Origin: Glaciecola sp. UBA1851 | Lineage (GTDB): Bacteria; Pseudomonadota; Gammaproteobacteria; Enterobacterales; Alteromonadaceae | Length of the DNA: 28,941 bases | Direction of reading: 5' to 3' | Assembly: GCA_002338515.1 (NCBI GenBank) | Contig: DDIL01000073.1 | Location: 1 to 28,941 of the forward strand | In this document: in pieces, positions 13,798 through 21,352 of the stretch | Numbering within the stretch: the stretch's first letter is position 1 | How the letters are laid out: each line of letters begins with the position of its first letter | Made by a program: the position numbers and the translations under genes | Notes under the pieces: model-generated | What the model was told of the DNA's origin: nothing | Seen by the model: the letters and a program-made list of their open reading frames with translations, nothing else | Databases searched by the model: none

Positions 13798-16062
13798 TTA
13801 GTGGCGTTTCTTTTTAGGTTTCCATTGAGCAACCTCGTTATGGGGTTGGTCACTACTAAAGCGTGTTAATCCTTTTTGACCTTTATTTTTACCGCCTTTT
13901 GCATAGGCTTTATTACGAGAGCGTTTTTCAAACTCTTTGTGTTGCTTACCTTTCAATTCATTTCTGGATTCATGGGGAACCAAACATTTCGGTCCATCGC
14001 CAATTAAATAAGGTTTACCCATTTCAATTAAGGTTTTACGTAATAAAGGCCAATTAGCTGGATCATGATAACGCAGAAACGCGCGGTGCAATCGTCGATG
14101 AATTTCACCCTTAGGAACTTCTACCACTTCACTTTTATGATTCACTTTATGGATAGGATTTTTATTTGTGTGATACATGGTTGTAGCGTTAGCCATGGGG
14201 GAGGGGTAGAAATTCTGTACTTGGTCAAGTTTAAAGTTACGTTCTTTGAGCCAAAGCGCAAGGTTGAGCATATCTTCGTCTTTGGTGCCCGGGTGAGCCG
14301 ATATAAAGTAGGGGATTAAGAATTGTTCTTTGCCTGCTTCTTTGGTGTATTTATCGAACATTTCTTTGAACTTATCATATGTGCCCATACCTGGTTTCAT
14401 CATTTTATCTAATGGGGCTTTTTCGGTGTGCTCAGGTGCTATCTTTAAATAGCCACCCACATGATGAGTCACAAGTTCCCTGACATAGTTTGGGTCTTCA
14501 ATGGCTAAGTCATAGCGTACACCAGAGGCAATGAGTACTTTTTTAACGCCATCTACTTTCCTAGCTTTTTTATAGAGTTCAACTGTTGGGGTTTGGTCGG
14601 TATCTAAATGACCGCATATATCTGGCCAAACGCATGATAAGCGCCTACATGTTTGCTCCGCTTTAGGGCTCTTACATCTTAATTTATACATATTGGCGGT
14701 GGGGCCGCCTAGGTCTGAAATAACACCTGTGAATCCTGGTACTTTATCGCGTATTTCCTCTATTTCGCGAATGATAGATTCTTCAGAGCGACTTTGAATG
14801 ACGCGGCCTTCATGCTCAGTAATAGAGCAAAACGTGCATCCACCGAAACATCCTCGCATAATATTAACGGATGTTTTAATCATGTCATAAGCAGGTATTT
14901 TTGCCCCTTTATAACTTGGGTGAGGCACGCGTGCGTAAGGTAAATCAAACACTGCATCCATTTCTTCGGTTTCAAGTGGGAAAGCCGGTGGATTTATCCA
15001 TACAATGCGATCACCATGTCTCTGTGCTAACGCACGTGCACAGCCTGGGTTAGTCTCTTGATGTAATATCCTAGAAGTATGTGCGTAATGGGTTTTTTCT
15101 GCTCTAACTACATCGTAAGGCGGTAGGAGAACGTAGGTTTTTTCCCAAGGCTTTCTGCGCTTAGTTTTTGATGTAAAGGGCTGCACGACTATAGGTTTGG
15201 CTTTTTCAGCCTCTGCGTTTTTTTGTGCTTCTTTTTCAGCCTCTGATTGAAGCGCACACTTATCTTCAATATATTCATATGGACTGGTAATAGGGTCTAT
15301 TTTTCCAATAGTATCAACATGAGTAGAATTTACGCCTTGCCAGCCTGGTAGGGGGTCTTTTCTAATCACCGCAGTACCGCGGATATCTTGCATTTGGTCA
15401 ATGGTCTCACCGGCGGCAAACCTGTGCGCCATTTCAAGCAGAGGCCTTTCTGCATTGCCAAACATCAGCATATCTGCTTTTGAATCAAATAAAACTGAGC
15501 GCCTAACTTTATCCGACCAATAATCGTAATGCGCTATTCGGCGTAAACTTGCTTCAATACCACCTATTACCACGGGCTTTTTATAGGCTTCTTTGCAACG
15601 TTGTGTATATACGGTAACTGCTCGATCAGGTCGTTTGCCGCCCTCGTTATTAGGCGTATAGGCATCGTCATGACGGATTTTTCTATCAGCCGTATAACGA
15701 TTGATCATCGAATCCATATTGCCAGCAGTTACACCAAAAAATAAGGTAGGTTCACCCAGTTGCATAAAATCTTTTTTAGAGTGCCAATTCGGTTGAGCAA
15801 TAATACCTACTCTAAAACCTTGAGCTTCAAGTGTTCGGCCAATTACCGCCATGCCAAAACTTGGGTGATCAACATAGGCATCACCCGTTACCAAAATAAT
15901 ATCGCAACTATCCCAGCCTAGCTGGTCCATTTCTTTTCGAGACATAGGTAAGAAAGGAGCAGGGTCAAAGCAACTTGCCCAATATTTTGGAAATGAAAAG
16001 AGACCGCGCTCAGCCTTCATTCTAGGCGTTTGAGTTTTTCTTAAAGAAGGACTAGCAGACAT
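13798..16062 (-). CDS. ygiQ: YgiQ family radical SAM protein (UPF0313)
   Basis: 754 residues, typical for the family. The N-terminal radical-SAM-associated domain (Pfam Radical_SAM_N) covers about the first 370 residues, with VTGDAYVDHPSFG at 58-70 and VVIGGIEASLRR at 164-175. The radical SAM core follows, with the cluster-binding Cys405, Cys409 and Cys412 in GCFGGCTFCS. The C-terminal part (HPGTKDEDM, FYPSPMANATTMYHT, and a Lys/Arg-rich tail) is the DUF3362-like extension. YgiQ proteins bind a 4Fe-4S cluster and SAM. Their reaction is not established to my knowledge. A low-complexity Glu/Ala/Lys stretch at 270-290 is probably a surface insertion. It is transcribed alone, convergent with ppaC. 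No clear Shine-Dalgarno site precedes ATG 16062. Confidence 0.95.
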   Translation of the reverse strand: MSASPSLRKTQTPRMKAERGLFSFPKYWASCFDPAPFLPMSRKEMDQLGWDSCDIILVTGDAYVDHPSFGMAVIGRTLEAQGFRVGIIAQPNWHSKKDFMQLGEPTLFFGVTAGNMDSMINRYTADRKIRHDDAYTPNNEGGKRPDRAVTVYTQRCKEAYKKPVVIGGIEASLRRIAHYDYWSDKVRRSVLFDSKADMLMFGNAERPLLEMAHRFAAGETIDQMQDIRGTAVIRKDPLPGWQGVNSTHVDTIGKIDPITSPYEYIEDKCALQSEAEKEAQKNAEAEKAKPIVVQPFTSKTKRRKPWEKTYVLLPPYDVVRAEKTHYAHTSRILHQETNPGCARALAQRHGDRIVWINPPAFPLETEEMDAVFDLPYARVPHPSYKGAKIPAYDMIKTSVNIMRGCFGGCTFCSITEHEGRVIQSRSEESIIREIEEIRDKVPGFTGVISDLGGPTANMYKLRCKSPKAEQTCRRLSCVWPDICGHLDTDQTPTVELYKKARKVDGVKKVLIASGVRYDLAIEDPNYVRELVTHHVGGYLKIAPEHTEKAPLDKMMKPGMGTYDKFKEMFDKYTKEAGKEQFLIPYFISAHPGTKDEDMLNLALWLKERNFKLDQVQNFYPSPMANATTMYHTNKNPIHKVNHKSEVVEVPKGEIHRRLHRAFLRYHDPANWPLLRKTLIEMGKPYLIGDGPKCLVPHESRNELKGKQHKEFEKRSRNKAYAKGGKNKGQKGLTRFSSDQPHNEVAQWKPKKKRH

Positions 16063-16444
16063 AGGATTTTGCTCGGTGTAGATTATGATGGCTAAACGAA
16101 TTTATATTAATTCACTTAACTCTCGTTAACCACGAGTATATCAGATTTATTAATATGAAGAGAAAATCTATTTTTCACCCTCAAAAGTGTTTGGATATTG
16201 AGCAGTTTGGCAGTAAAGACATACTTGAAAAGCTTAAAATATGGATTTAGGTTAATTTATAAATCACAGCAGGATGCAATTGATATGTTGAGTTGGACGA
16301 ATATAACTGTAAAAAGTCGTGACAATGCTCAATTTAAGCGTAAAAAAAGTCCCATTATAACATGGGACTTTAAAAGAGCTTTTCTCACATATTGTTCAGT
16401 GTAAAGCATGCAAGCTACTTTACATTGAACTTATAGAGGTGAAT
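16063..16444. other. Intergenic region, no gene supported
   Basis: The 382 bp between the ygiQ start and the end of the small sorting-signal gene contains the terminator at 16346-16371. A 68-codon frame on the plus strand at 16198-16404 starts with TTG, has no ribosome site and overlaps that terminator, so I do not call it. The ygiQ promoter presumably lies here, but I cannot point to it. Confidence 0.55.
16346..16371 (-). terminator. Rho-independent terminator of the GDGICC/sorting-signal gene
   Basis: AAAGTCCCAT (16346-16355) pairs with ATGGGACTTT (16362-16371), loop TATAAC. Read on the minus strand, the hairpin is followed by a run of T residues (ACTTTTTTTACG), as expected for a gene ending at 16445 on that strand. 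Confidence 0.85.
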
Positions 16445-16966
16445 TTAAGCTTTACGACGCGACCTAGAAGCAAGGCCTGCAACAGCTAATCCAACTAGTA
16501 TGATTATGCTTGGAGCTGAAACAGGATTTGAATCACTAATTTCGAATTGAACGACGTCTTCAGACTCAAAAATACCGCCTGAAGCAATAACCGAACCATC
16601 AACAGAAAGTGTATATTCACCCAATCCAAAACCACAGCAAATTCCGTCTCCAAAAGAGTCTAGTAAAATAAACGTGTATAAATTAGGTGATAAATCCCAC
16701 ACAAATTGCCAAGGACCCGGTGCTTCACCAGCGAAATCACCGGGTAACACAAAGCCATCGCCAAAACCTATTGGTGAACTAGCCGCAACATCGTATGCCT
16801 CTCCAGCAAAAATATTAGACTGGTCGGCACCATCGGCCCAAATTCCAAAAGATGTTTCACTAGGGAAATCATCAAAAGTGATGTCTAAAACAACTGGAGC
16901 AGCATTTGCGTATGAAGCAAAAACTAAAAACATGAAAACACTTGCAAGTTTGTGTATTTTTTTCAT
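16445..16966 (-). CDS. Small exported protein with GDGICC motif and PEP-CTERM-like (VSAP) sorting tail
   Basis: The frame is open to 17008, but the ATG at 16966 is chosen because TAGGGA lies just upstream and the signal peptide begins there. That gives 173 residues. Residues 1-22 are a signal peptide (cleavage at ANA-AP). The middle contains LLDSFGDGICCGFGLGEYTL (101-120). The D-S-x-GDGICC-x-x-G-x-G-x-[YF] motif is seen in many secreted marine bacterial proteins and usually precedes a beta-hairpin with an acidic loop. The tail at 148-173 has the tripartite form of a PEP-CTERM sorting signal: short Pro-containing motif (PVSAP), a hydrophobic helix and a basic end (RSRRKA). The motif is VSAP rather than VPEP, a form common in Alteromonadales. 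Proteins of this kind depend on an exosortase, which is not in the window. Function unknown; perhaps an exopolysaccharide- or surface-associated protein. It has its own terminator. Confidence 0.82.
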   Translation of the reverse strand: MKKIHKLASVFMFLVFASYANAAPVVLDITFDDFPSETSFGIWADGADQSNIFAGEAYDVAASSPIGFGDGFVLPGDFAGEAPGPWQFVWDLSPNLYTFILLDSFGDGICCGFGLGEYTLSVDGSVIASGGIFESEDVVQFEISDSNPVSAPSIIILVGLAVAGLASRSRRKA

Positions 16967-17018
16967 AAAAATCCCTATTTTATTGTTATAAATTTTTTGA
17001 TTGTGCAACCATTAATAA

Positions 17019-17051
17019 TTATGCGATATTTATGCGATATTTATGCGATTT
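17019..17051. repeat. Three tandem 11-bp direct repeats upstream of the sorting-signal gene
   Basis: TTATGCGATAT, TTATGCGATAT and TTATGCGATTT lie end to end. The period is close to one DNA helical turn, so a protein bound to each copy would face the same side. They lie 53-85 bp before the ATG at 16966 on the minus strand, a usual place for an activator or repressor site. Confidence 0.75.
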
Positions 17052-17404
17052 TATTGAAGGCTTTGTTTGCAAAGAGTTTCATAAAAACGTCATTAAAAAT
17101 TTTGAAATATTACATAGATGTAGATTGTATGTTTAGCACACTATAACTTTAAGTCGATTATTAAGTTTTAGCAATAGCAAGTATTACGATTATTTAAAAT
17201 TAAATTCTGTTTATTCAAATAATGAATATTTATTATAGAAAGAAATGTTTGCAGTATTGCTAAATATTATTGAGTGCTGAAATACTCAAACTTAATGTTT
17301 TTGTTTCACCACTTTTTTGGTTTATGGGTATTTGCTTTAATTTGGAATATTATTTGCCAAATTCAGTCATTAACAACTTTAAAGATAAGTGCAATTAATA
17401 TAAA
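17052..17404. other. AT-rich intergenic region, no gene seen
   Basis: About 350 bp, strongly AT-rich, with no ORF that has a ribosome site. It separates the sorting-signal gene from the diguanylate cyclase, which ends at 17405 on the same strand. I see no strong hairpin for termination of the cyclase gene. Confidence 0.5.
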
Positions 17405-18424
17405 TCAGATTGTGATGGGCATGACTCTGTTTCGTCCAAGTGTTTTAGCTTGATATAACATACCGTCAGCTCTTTCAACTAGGGCGGCAGCTTGTTCTTC
17501 ATTGTTTTTTTGAGCAGCTCCTACCGATACGCTTACATCGCCTATGGTCTTGCCTGTGCGGCGATCTTTAACCAATATTTTTTCAACAGTTCGCCTCATG
17601 TAATCAGCCACATGTAACGCTTTTTTCAAATCAGCACCGGGCATTAATACTACAAATTCTTCGCCTCCATAACGAAATACCTGTGCATCTTCGCGGCAAC
17701 ATGATTGCAGCTTTTTTGCTACGGCTTTTAAAACTAAATCTCCCATTAAGTGACCATAGTTATCATTGATTTTTTTGAAATGATCAATATCGACTATTAA
17801 TACTGAAAGCACATCAATATCAATTTTACTTTCTATTTCAGAGTCGAAGTAACGCCTATTACATAGGCCGGTAAGCGCATCATAGAGTGCATCGTGTTGA
17901 CTCTCTTTTAGTTTCTCTTTGAGCGAGGCGATTTCTTTTTCTGCTTTTATCAGTGAGCCGTTGAAGGATATTGTTTTTTGTCTAATTGTTCGTAATTCAC
18001 CAACCATGTTGCGAACTAATGCAACCACTTCTTCAACTGAAAGCCCTTCGTTTTCAACCTTGCTCAGTTCGTCTAAGTTCACATCCATAAAGGATTTAAA
18101 TTCATCAGTATCTGATTTTGTGTCCTTCATAGATTGTGACACTTCTAATAGCATGGCCTCTAAACTCTGCCTTAATTCCCAAGCGTCTATTTCTTCTTTT
18201 TCGGTTAAATAATTCCGATACAACTCTTTGGTTTTAGCACTTGAAAGCGTATAGCCTTTAGTTAAATGCTCATCTATTTGTGCATTTAATTGTTCTGAGT
18301 CGTTCGACACATAAGTATACCAAAGTGCATAATTAGTCGGGACAGCTGACAATTTGTGTTTTAACAGCAATGGCACAGTCTGCTTGAGGGTTTGAAATGA
18401 TTTTTCTAGGTCGCCTTTTGCCAT
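17405..18424 (-). CDS. Soluble diguanylate cyclase (GGDEF domain) with degenerate I-site
   Basis: Makes cyclic di-GMP from two GTP. The C-terminal GGDEF domain covers about 178-339. It has DALTGLCNRRYF at its start (182-193), the metal-binding VDIDHFKKIND (211-221) and an intact catalytic GGEEF (253-257). The usual product-inhibition site RxxD, placed before the R-[YL]-GGDEF segment, reads REDA (244-247), so the Asp is lost. The N-terminal 170 residues are cytosolic and mostly helical, with NYALWYTYVS (31-40) and a likely coiled coil at about 150-178. There is no transmembrane segment and no known sensor domain. This N-terminal type occurs in many marine GGDEF proteins and probably dimerises or senses an unknown signal. 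It is a single gene, divergent from the ATP-grasp gene. Confidence 0.93.
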   Translation of the reverse strand: MAKGDLEKSFQTLKQTVPLLLKHKLSAVPTNYALWYTYVSNDSEQLNAQIDEHLTKGYTLSSAKTKELYRNYLTEKEEIDAWELRQSLEAMLLEVSQSMKDTKSDTDEFKSFMDVNLDELSKVENEGLSVEEVVALVRNMVGELRTIRQKTISFNGSLIKAEKEIASLKEKLKESQHDALYDALTGLCNRRYFDSEIESKIDIDVLSVLIVDIDHFKKINDNYGHLMGDLVLKAVAKKLQSCCREDAQVFRYGGEEFVVLMPGADLKKALHVADYMRRTVEKILVKDRRTGKTIGDVSVSVGAAQKNNEEQAAALVERADGMLYQAKTLGRNRVMPITI

Positions 18425-18593
18425 CTATAATATCCCGTGTGTTTAGTGCATAAAAATGCTCATCAGATATCTAGAATAAGCGACAACTCTCATCTATACA
18501 ATACATGTTGTTTGCAATATTGAGAAGGCAAAGCTAATCTAACTATTTGTGTATACTGCAAAGTTAAATGACACAAGCTTGTAAAATAAAATG

Positions 18594-18610
18594 ACCTAAT
18601 AAAATTAGGT
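18594..18610. promoter_or_regulatory. Inverted repeat in the divergent cyclase/ATP-grasp intergenic region
   Basis: ACCTAAT-AAA-ATTAGGT, 7-bp perfect arms with a three-base centre, 51 bp before the ATP-grasp start. Its position suggests an operator. No regulator can be assigned. Confidence 0.35.
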
Positions 18611-18661
18611 AGAACAAACGATTACCTGATAGTTTATGTAAATTGAATAATGTGAAAAATA

Positions 18662-19543
18662 ATGGAATCCATCATGTTGCGTTGTGCGTTTTTAAGTACC
18701 GATAATTTAGAAGAATTTTTTGTTTATGATGATTTGGTTAAACCTTACTTGGAAAAGCTTGGTTGGGAGGTGGAAGATGTTTCATGGCATGACAAAAACT
18801 GCAACTATAACCAATATGATTTGGTAGTGGTAAGAAGTACCTGGGATTATCAAGCTCACGCGAATGAATTTTTAGCGACGTTAGAAAGAATAGAGAAATC
18901 GAGTGCTAGACTCGAAAATCACTTTCAATTACTAAAATGGAATTTTTCTAAGTCTTATTTGAAAGATTTAGAAAACAAAGGGGTGCCTATTTTACCCACC
19001 ATTTGGCTCAATGAATTTGATTTTCAATTGGCTAACGACGCTTTTTCTTATTTTGATACTAATGAAATAATCATTAAGCCGTTAGTCAGTGCTAATGCTG
19101 ATTTTACTTACCGACTGACTCCAAATCAGCTTGCAGAAAACAGTCAAATTATGCGGGAACAGATCGCAGGTAAAGAGCTAATGGTACAATCTTTTGAATC
19201 ATCAATTTTAGAAATTGGTGAACACTCACTATTTTATTTTAACCATGCTTATAGTCACTGTATCAAAAAGCGTCCTGGTAAAGGTGATTTTAGGGTACAA
19301 GAGGAACATGGTGGTGAATTGTTTTCGGTCGAGCCAACTCAAGACATGCTGAATTTAAGTGAGCAAACCTTGAATGCACTTCCTGAGAAAGCACTTTATG
19401 CCCGGGTAGATATACTTCAAACTAGCAAAGGGTTGGCAATTATTGAGGTAGAGTTAATTGAGCCATCGTTATATTTTAATATGGATAGTCAATCTCCTGA
19501 GCGATTTGCGCATGCTATACACGATTTACATTACCAAAAGTAA
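18662..19543 (+). CDS. ATP-grasp ligase, DcsG/RimK-like, substrate unknown
   Basis: ATP-dependent carboxylate-amine ligase fold, 293 residues. Recognisable parts are VVVRSTWDY (55-63) closing the N-terminal domain, LKWNFSKSYL (91-100), the ATP-binding Lys in IIIKPL (136-141), the GEHSLFYF strand (186-193), KRPGKGDFRVQEEHGG (203-218) and the metal-ligand acidic residues Asp250, Glu262 and Glu264 in RVDI and IEVELIEPSLYF. This group resembles the DcsG enzyme of D-cycloserine synthesis and RimK/glutathione-synthase-like ligases, but the substrate cannot be inferred. Start: ATG 18662 has no clear ribosome site. ATG 18674 (residue 5, MLRCAFLS) has GGA seven bases upstream and may be the true start. 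A nitrilase gene follows 83 bp later in the same direction. Confidence 0.88.
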   Translation: MESIMLRCAFLSTDNLEEFFVYDDLVKPYLEKLGWEVEDVSWHDKNCNYNQYDLVVVRSTWDYQAHANEFLATLERIEKSSARLENHFQLLKWNFSKSYLKDLENKGVPILPTIWLNEFDFQLANDAFSYFDTNEIIIKPLVSANADFTYRLTPNQLAENSQIMREQIAGKELMVQSFESSILEIGEHSLFYFNHAYSHCIKKRPGKGDFRVQEEHGGELFSVEPTQDMLNLSEQTLNALPEKALYARVDILQTSKGLAIIEVELIEPSLYFNMDSQSPERFAHAIHDLHYQK

Positions 19544-19626
19544 ACCGGCTATAAGAAGTTATAACAGCGTTATTGAAACAAAACAGGTTTGTTTAGTGCA
19601 ACAGAACCAAAGGACGAATACTATAA

Positions 19627-20586
19627 ATGTTAGAACAATCACATCTCTTAAACGTTGCTTTAGCGCAAATTGCACCCGTTTGGCTAGACAAGCAGGCAAG
19701 TATTAAAAAAGTTGAGCAAGCGATAAGTGAGGCTGCTGAAAAAGGTGCTGAGTTAGTTACCTTTGGTGAATGTTTATTACCGGGCTACCCTTTTTGGCTA
19801 GATTTTACTGGTGGCGCTGAGTTTAATTCATCTAAACATAAAACTATTCATGCACATTATTTACATCAAGCGATTAACATTGAGCAAGGCGATTTAAATT
19901 CAATTTGCCAACTTGCTGCACAATTAAAAATAGGCGTTATTCTAGGGATCGCAGAGCGAGCTTCAGATAGAGGCGGTCATACCATCTATTGTTCACTTGT
20001 GTACATAAATGCTTTGGGTACTATTTTAAACGTACATCGCAAACTCATGCCGACATATGAAGAGCGTTTAGCATGGGGACAAGGCGATGGACATGGCTTA
20101 CGTACTTTTAAAATCAAAGACTTTACTATGGGTGCACTTAATTGTTGGGAAAATTGGATGCCGCTCGCCCGAGCATCACTCTATGCTCAAGGTGAAGACT
20201 TGCATATTGCTAGCTGGCCAGGTGGTGATCACAACACGCAAGACATCACTAAGTTTATAGCAAAAGAATCAAGAAGCTTTGTGGTTTCTGTTTCGGGATT
20301 AATGCGGCAACAGGACTTTCCTGAAACCACCCCCTATATTGAAGAAATACTAGCCAAGTCTAAACCACTTTTAGCGAATGGTGCGTCTTGTGTTGCTGCC
20401 CCAGATGGTACATGGTTACTAGAGCCGCAAGTAGGCAACGAAGGCGTGTTTGTGGTTGAAATTGACCATCAGCAGGTAAGAGAAGAAAGGCAGAACTTTG
20501 ACCCAGTTGGGCATTATTCTCGCCCTGATGTAACGCAGTTGCATGTTAACAGAGAACGGCAAAATACCGCTAAATTCAAAGACTAA
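19627..20586 (+). CDS. Nitrilase (carbon-nitrogen hydrolase superfamily)
   Basis: Cytoplasmic enzyme that turns organic nitriles into carboxylic acids and ammonia. The catalytic set is complete: Glu48 in TFGECLLPGYP, Lys139 in HRKLMPTYEER with the second Glu145, and Cys173 in LNCWENWMP. The CWENWMPLAR signature and the PGYPFW segment place it in the true nitrilase/cyanide hydratase branch rather than the amidase branches. 319 residues is normal. The start has AAAGGAC upstream. It follows the ATP-grasp gene by 83 bp, so the two may be one operon. It ends 3 bp from the convergent ribA stop with no terminator between. It lacks the neighbours of the Nit1C cyanide cluster. Substrate unknown. Confidence 0.94.
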   Translation: MLEQSHLLNVALAQIAPVWLDKQASIKKVEQAISEAAEKGAELVTFGECLLPGYPFWLDFTGGAEFNSSKHKTIHAHYLHQAINIEQGDLNSICQLAAQLKIGVILGIAERASDRGGHTIYCSLVYINALGTILNVHRKLMPTYEERLAWGQGDGHGLRTFKIKDFTMGALNCWENWMPLARASLYAQGEDLHIASWPGGDHNTQDITKFIAKESRSFVVSVSGLMRQQDFPETTPYIEEILAKSKPLLANGASCVAAPDGTWLLEPQVGNEGVFVVEIDHQQVREERQNFDPVGHYSRPDVTQLHVNRERQNTAKFKD

Positions 20587-20589
20587 CTA

Positions 20590-21207
20590 CTACTTTAAAT
20601 GGTCTGGGTCGAATTGATGGCCCAGCTTACTTGTTTTAGTGCGTAAGTAACCTTTATTATCTTTTGTTACGCCATGGTCAATAGCCGTTCTTGCATTCAC
20701 TATAATGCCCATACTAACTAACGCTTGTACCTTTTTAGGATTATTCGTCATAACATCGACTTTTGTAATTCCTAATGTATCCAGCATCAGTTTACATATG
20801 CTGTAGTCACGTAAATCAGCATCAAATCCAAGATGCTCGTTCGCCTCTACAGTGTCGTATCCTTCATCTTGTAGACTATATGCTTTTATTTTGTTGATTA
20901 AGCCAATACCGCGCCCTTCTTGTCGCAAGTATAAAAGCACACCAAAGCCTTGTTTGGCTATATTTTCAAGTGCTCGTTCAAGCTGAAAACCACAGTCACA
21001 TCGAGTACTAAACAGTGCATCACCAGTTAGACACTCAGAATGAATTCTAATTGGTACAGCTACACCTTTATCCCAATTACCAAAAGATAAAGCGACATGT
21101 TCTTGTCCGGTTTTGGTTTCTACAAACCCATGTATGGTGAAATCCCCAAAACGAGTTGGGAGTTTAGCCTTGCTAACAAATTCATAGTCTGGCAATTGTG
21201 AAGTCAT
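20590..21207 (-). CDS. ribA: GTP cyclohydrolase II
   Basis: First step of riboflavin synthesis: GTP to 2,5-diamino-6-ribosylamino-pyrimidinone 5'-phosphate, formate and pyrophosphate. Zinc-binding Cys59, Cys70 and Cys72 lie in SECLTGDALFSTRCDCG. The GTP-binding and catalytic segment is RQEGRGIGL (95-103), and the substrate-contact stretch is MTNNPKKVQAL near 153-163. 205 residues is the monofunctional length, so no DHBP synthase (RibB) is fused. The ribosome site is weak. It is convergent with the nitrilase with a 3-nt gap and is not near other rib genes here. I see no FMN riboswitch upstream. Confidence 0.96.
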   Translation of the reverse strand: MTSQLPDYEFVSKAKLPTRFGDFTIHGFVETKTGQEHVALSFGNWDKGVAVPIRIHSECLTGDALFSTRCDCGFQLERALENIAKQGFGVLLYLRQEGRGIGLINKIKAYSLQDEGYDTVEANEHLGFDADLRDYSICKLMLDTLGITKVDVMTNNPKKVQALVSMGIIVNARTAIDHGVTKDNKGYLRTKTSKLGHQFDPDHLK

Positions 21208-21352
21208 GTATTCATATCTTTAGTATGTCTTAGCATTACCCGATAGCTAAGTTGGTCTCTCAAAGGTTGTTCTAATATAGGGGCGGTTTCTTTAATTACA
21301 ATGATTGAAAAGTAGATTAAATAATTAGTTGTAAATAATTCAACTTGCCAAT

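Noticed and set aside
16198..16404. Open frame of 68 codons on the plus strand before the sorting-signal gene
   Set aside because: TTG start, no ribosome site, and it runs through the terminator hairpin at 16346-16371. No family recognised.
21208..21352. Possible FMN riboswitch before ribA
   Set aside because: None of the conserved RFN-element segments is visible in the 145-bp leader.
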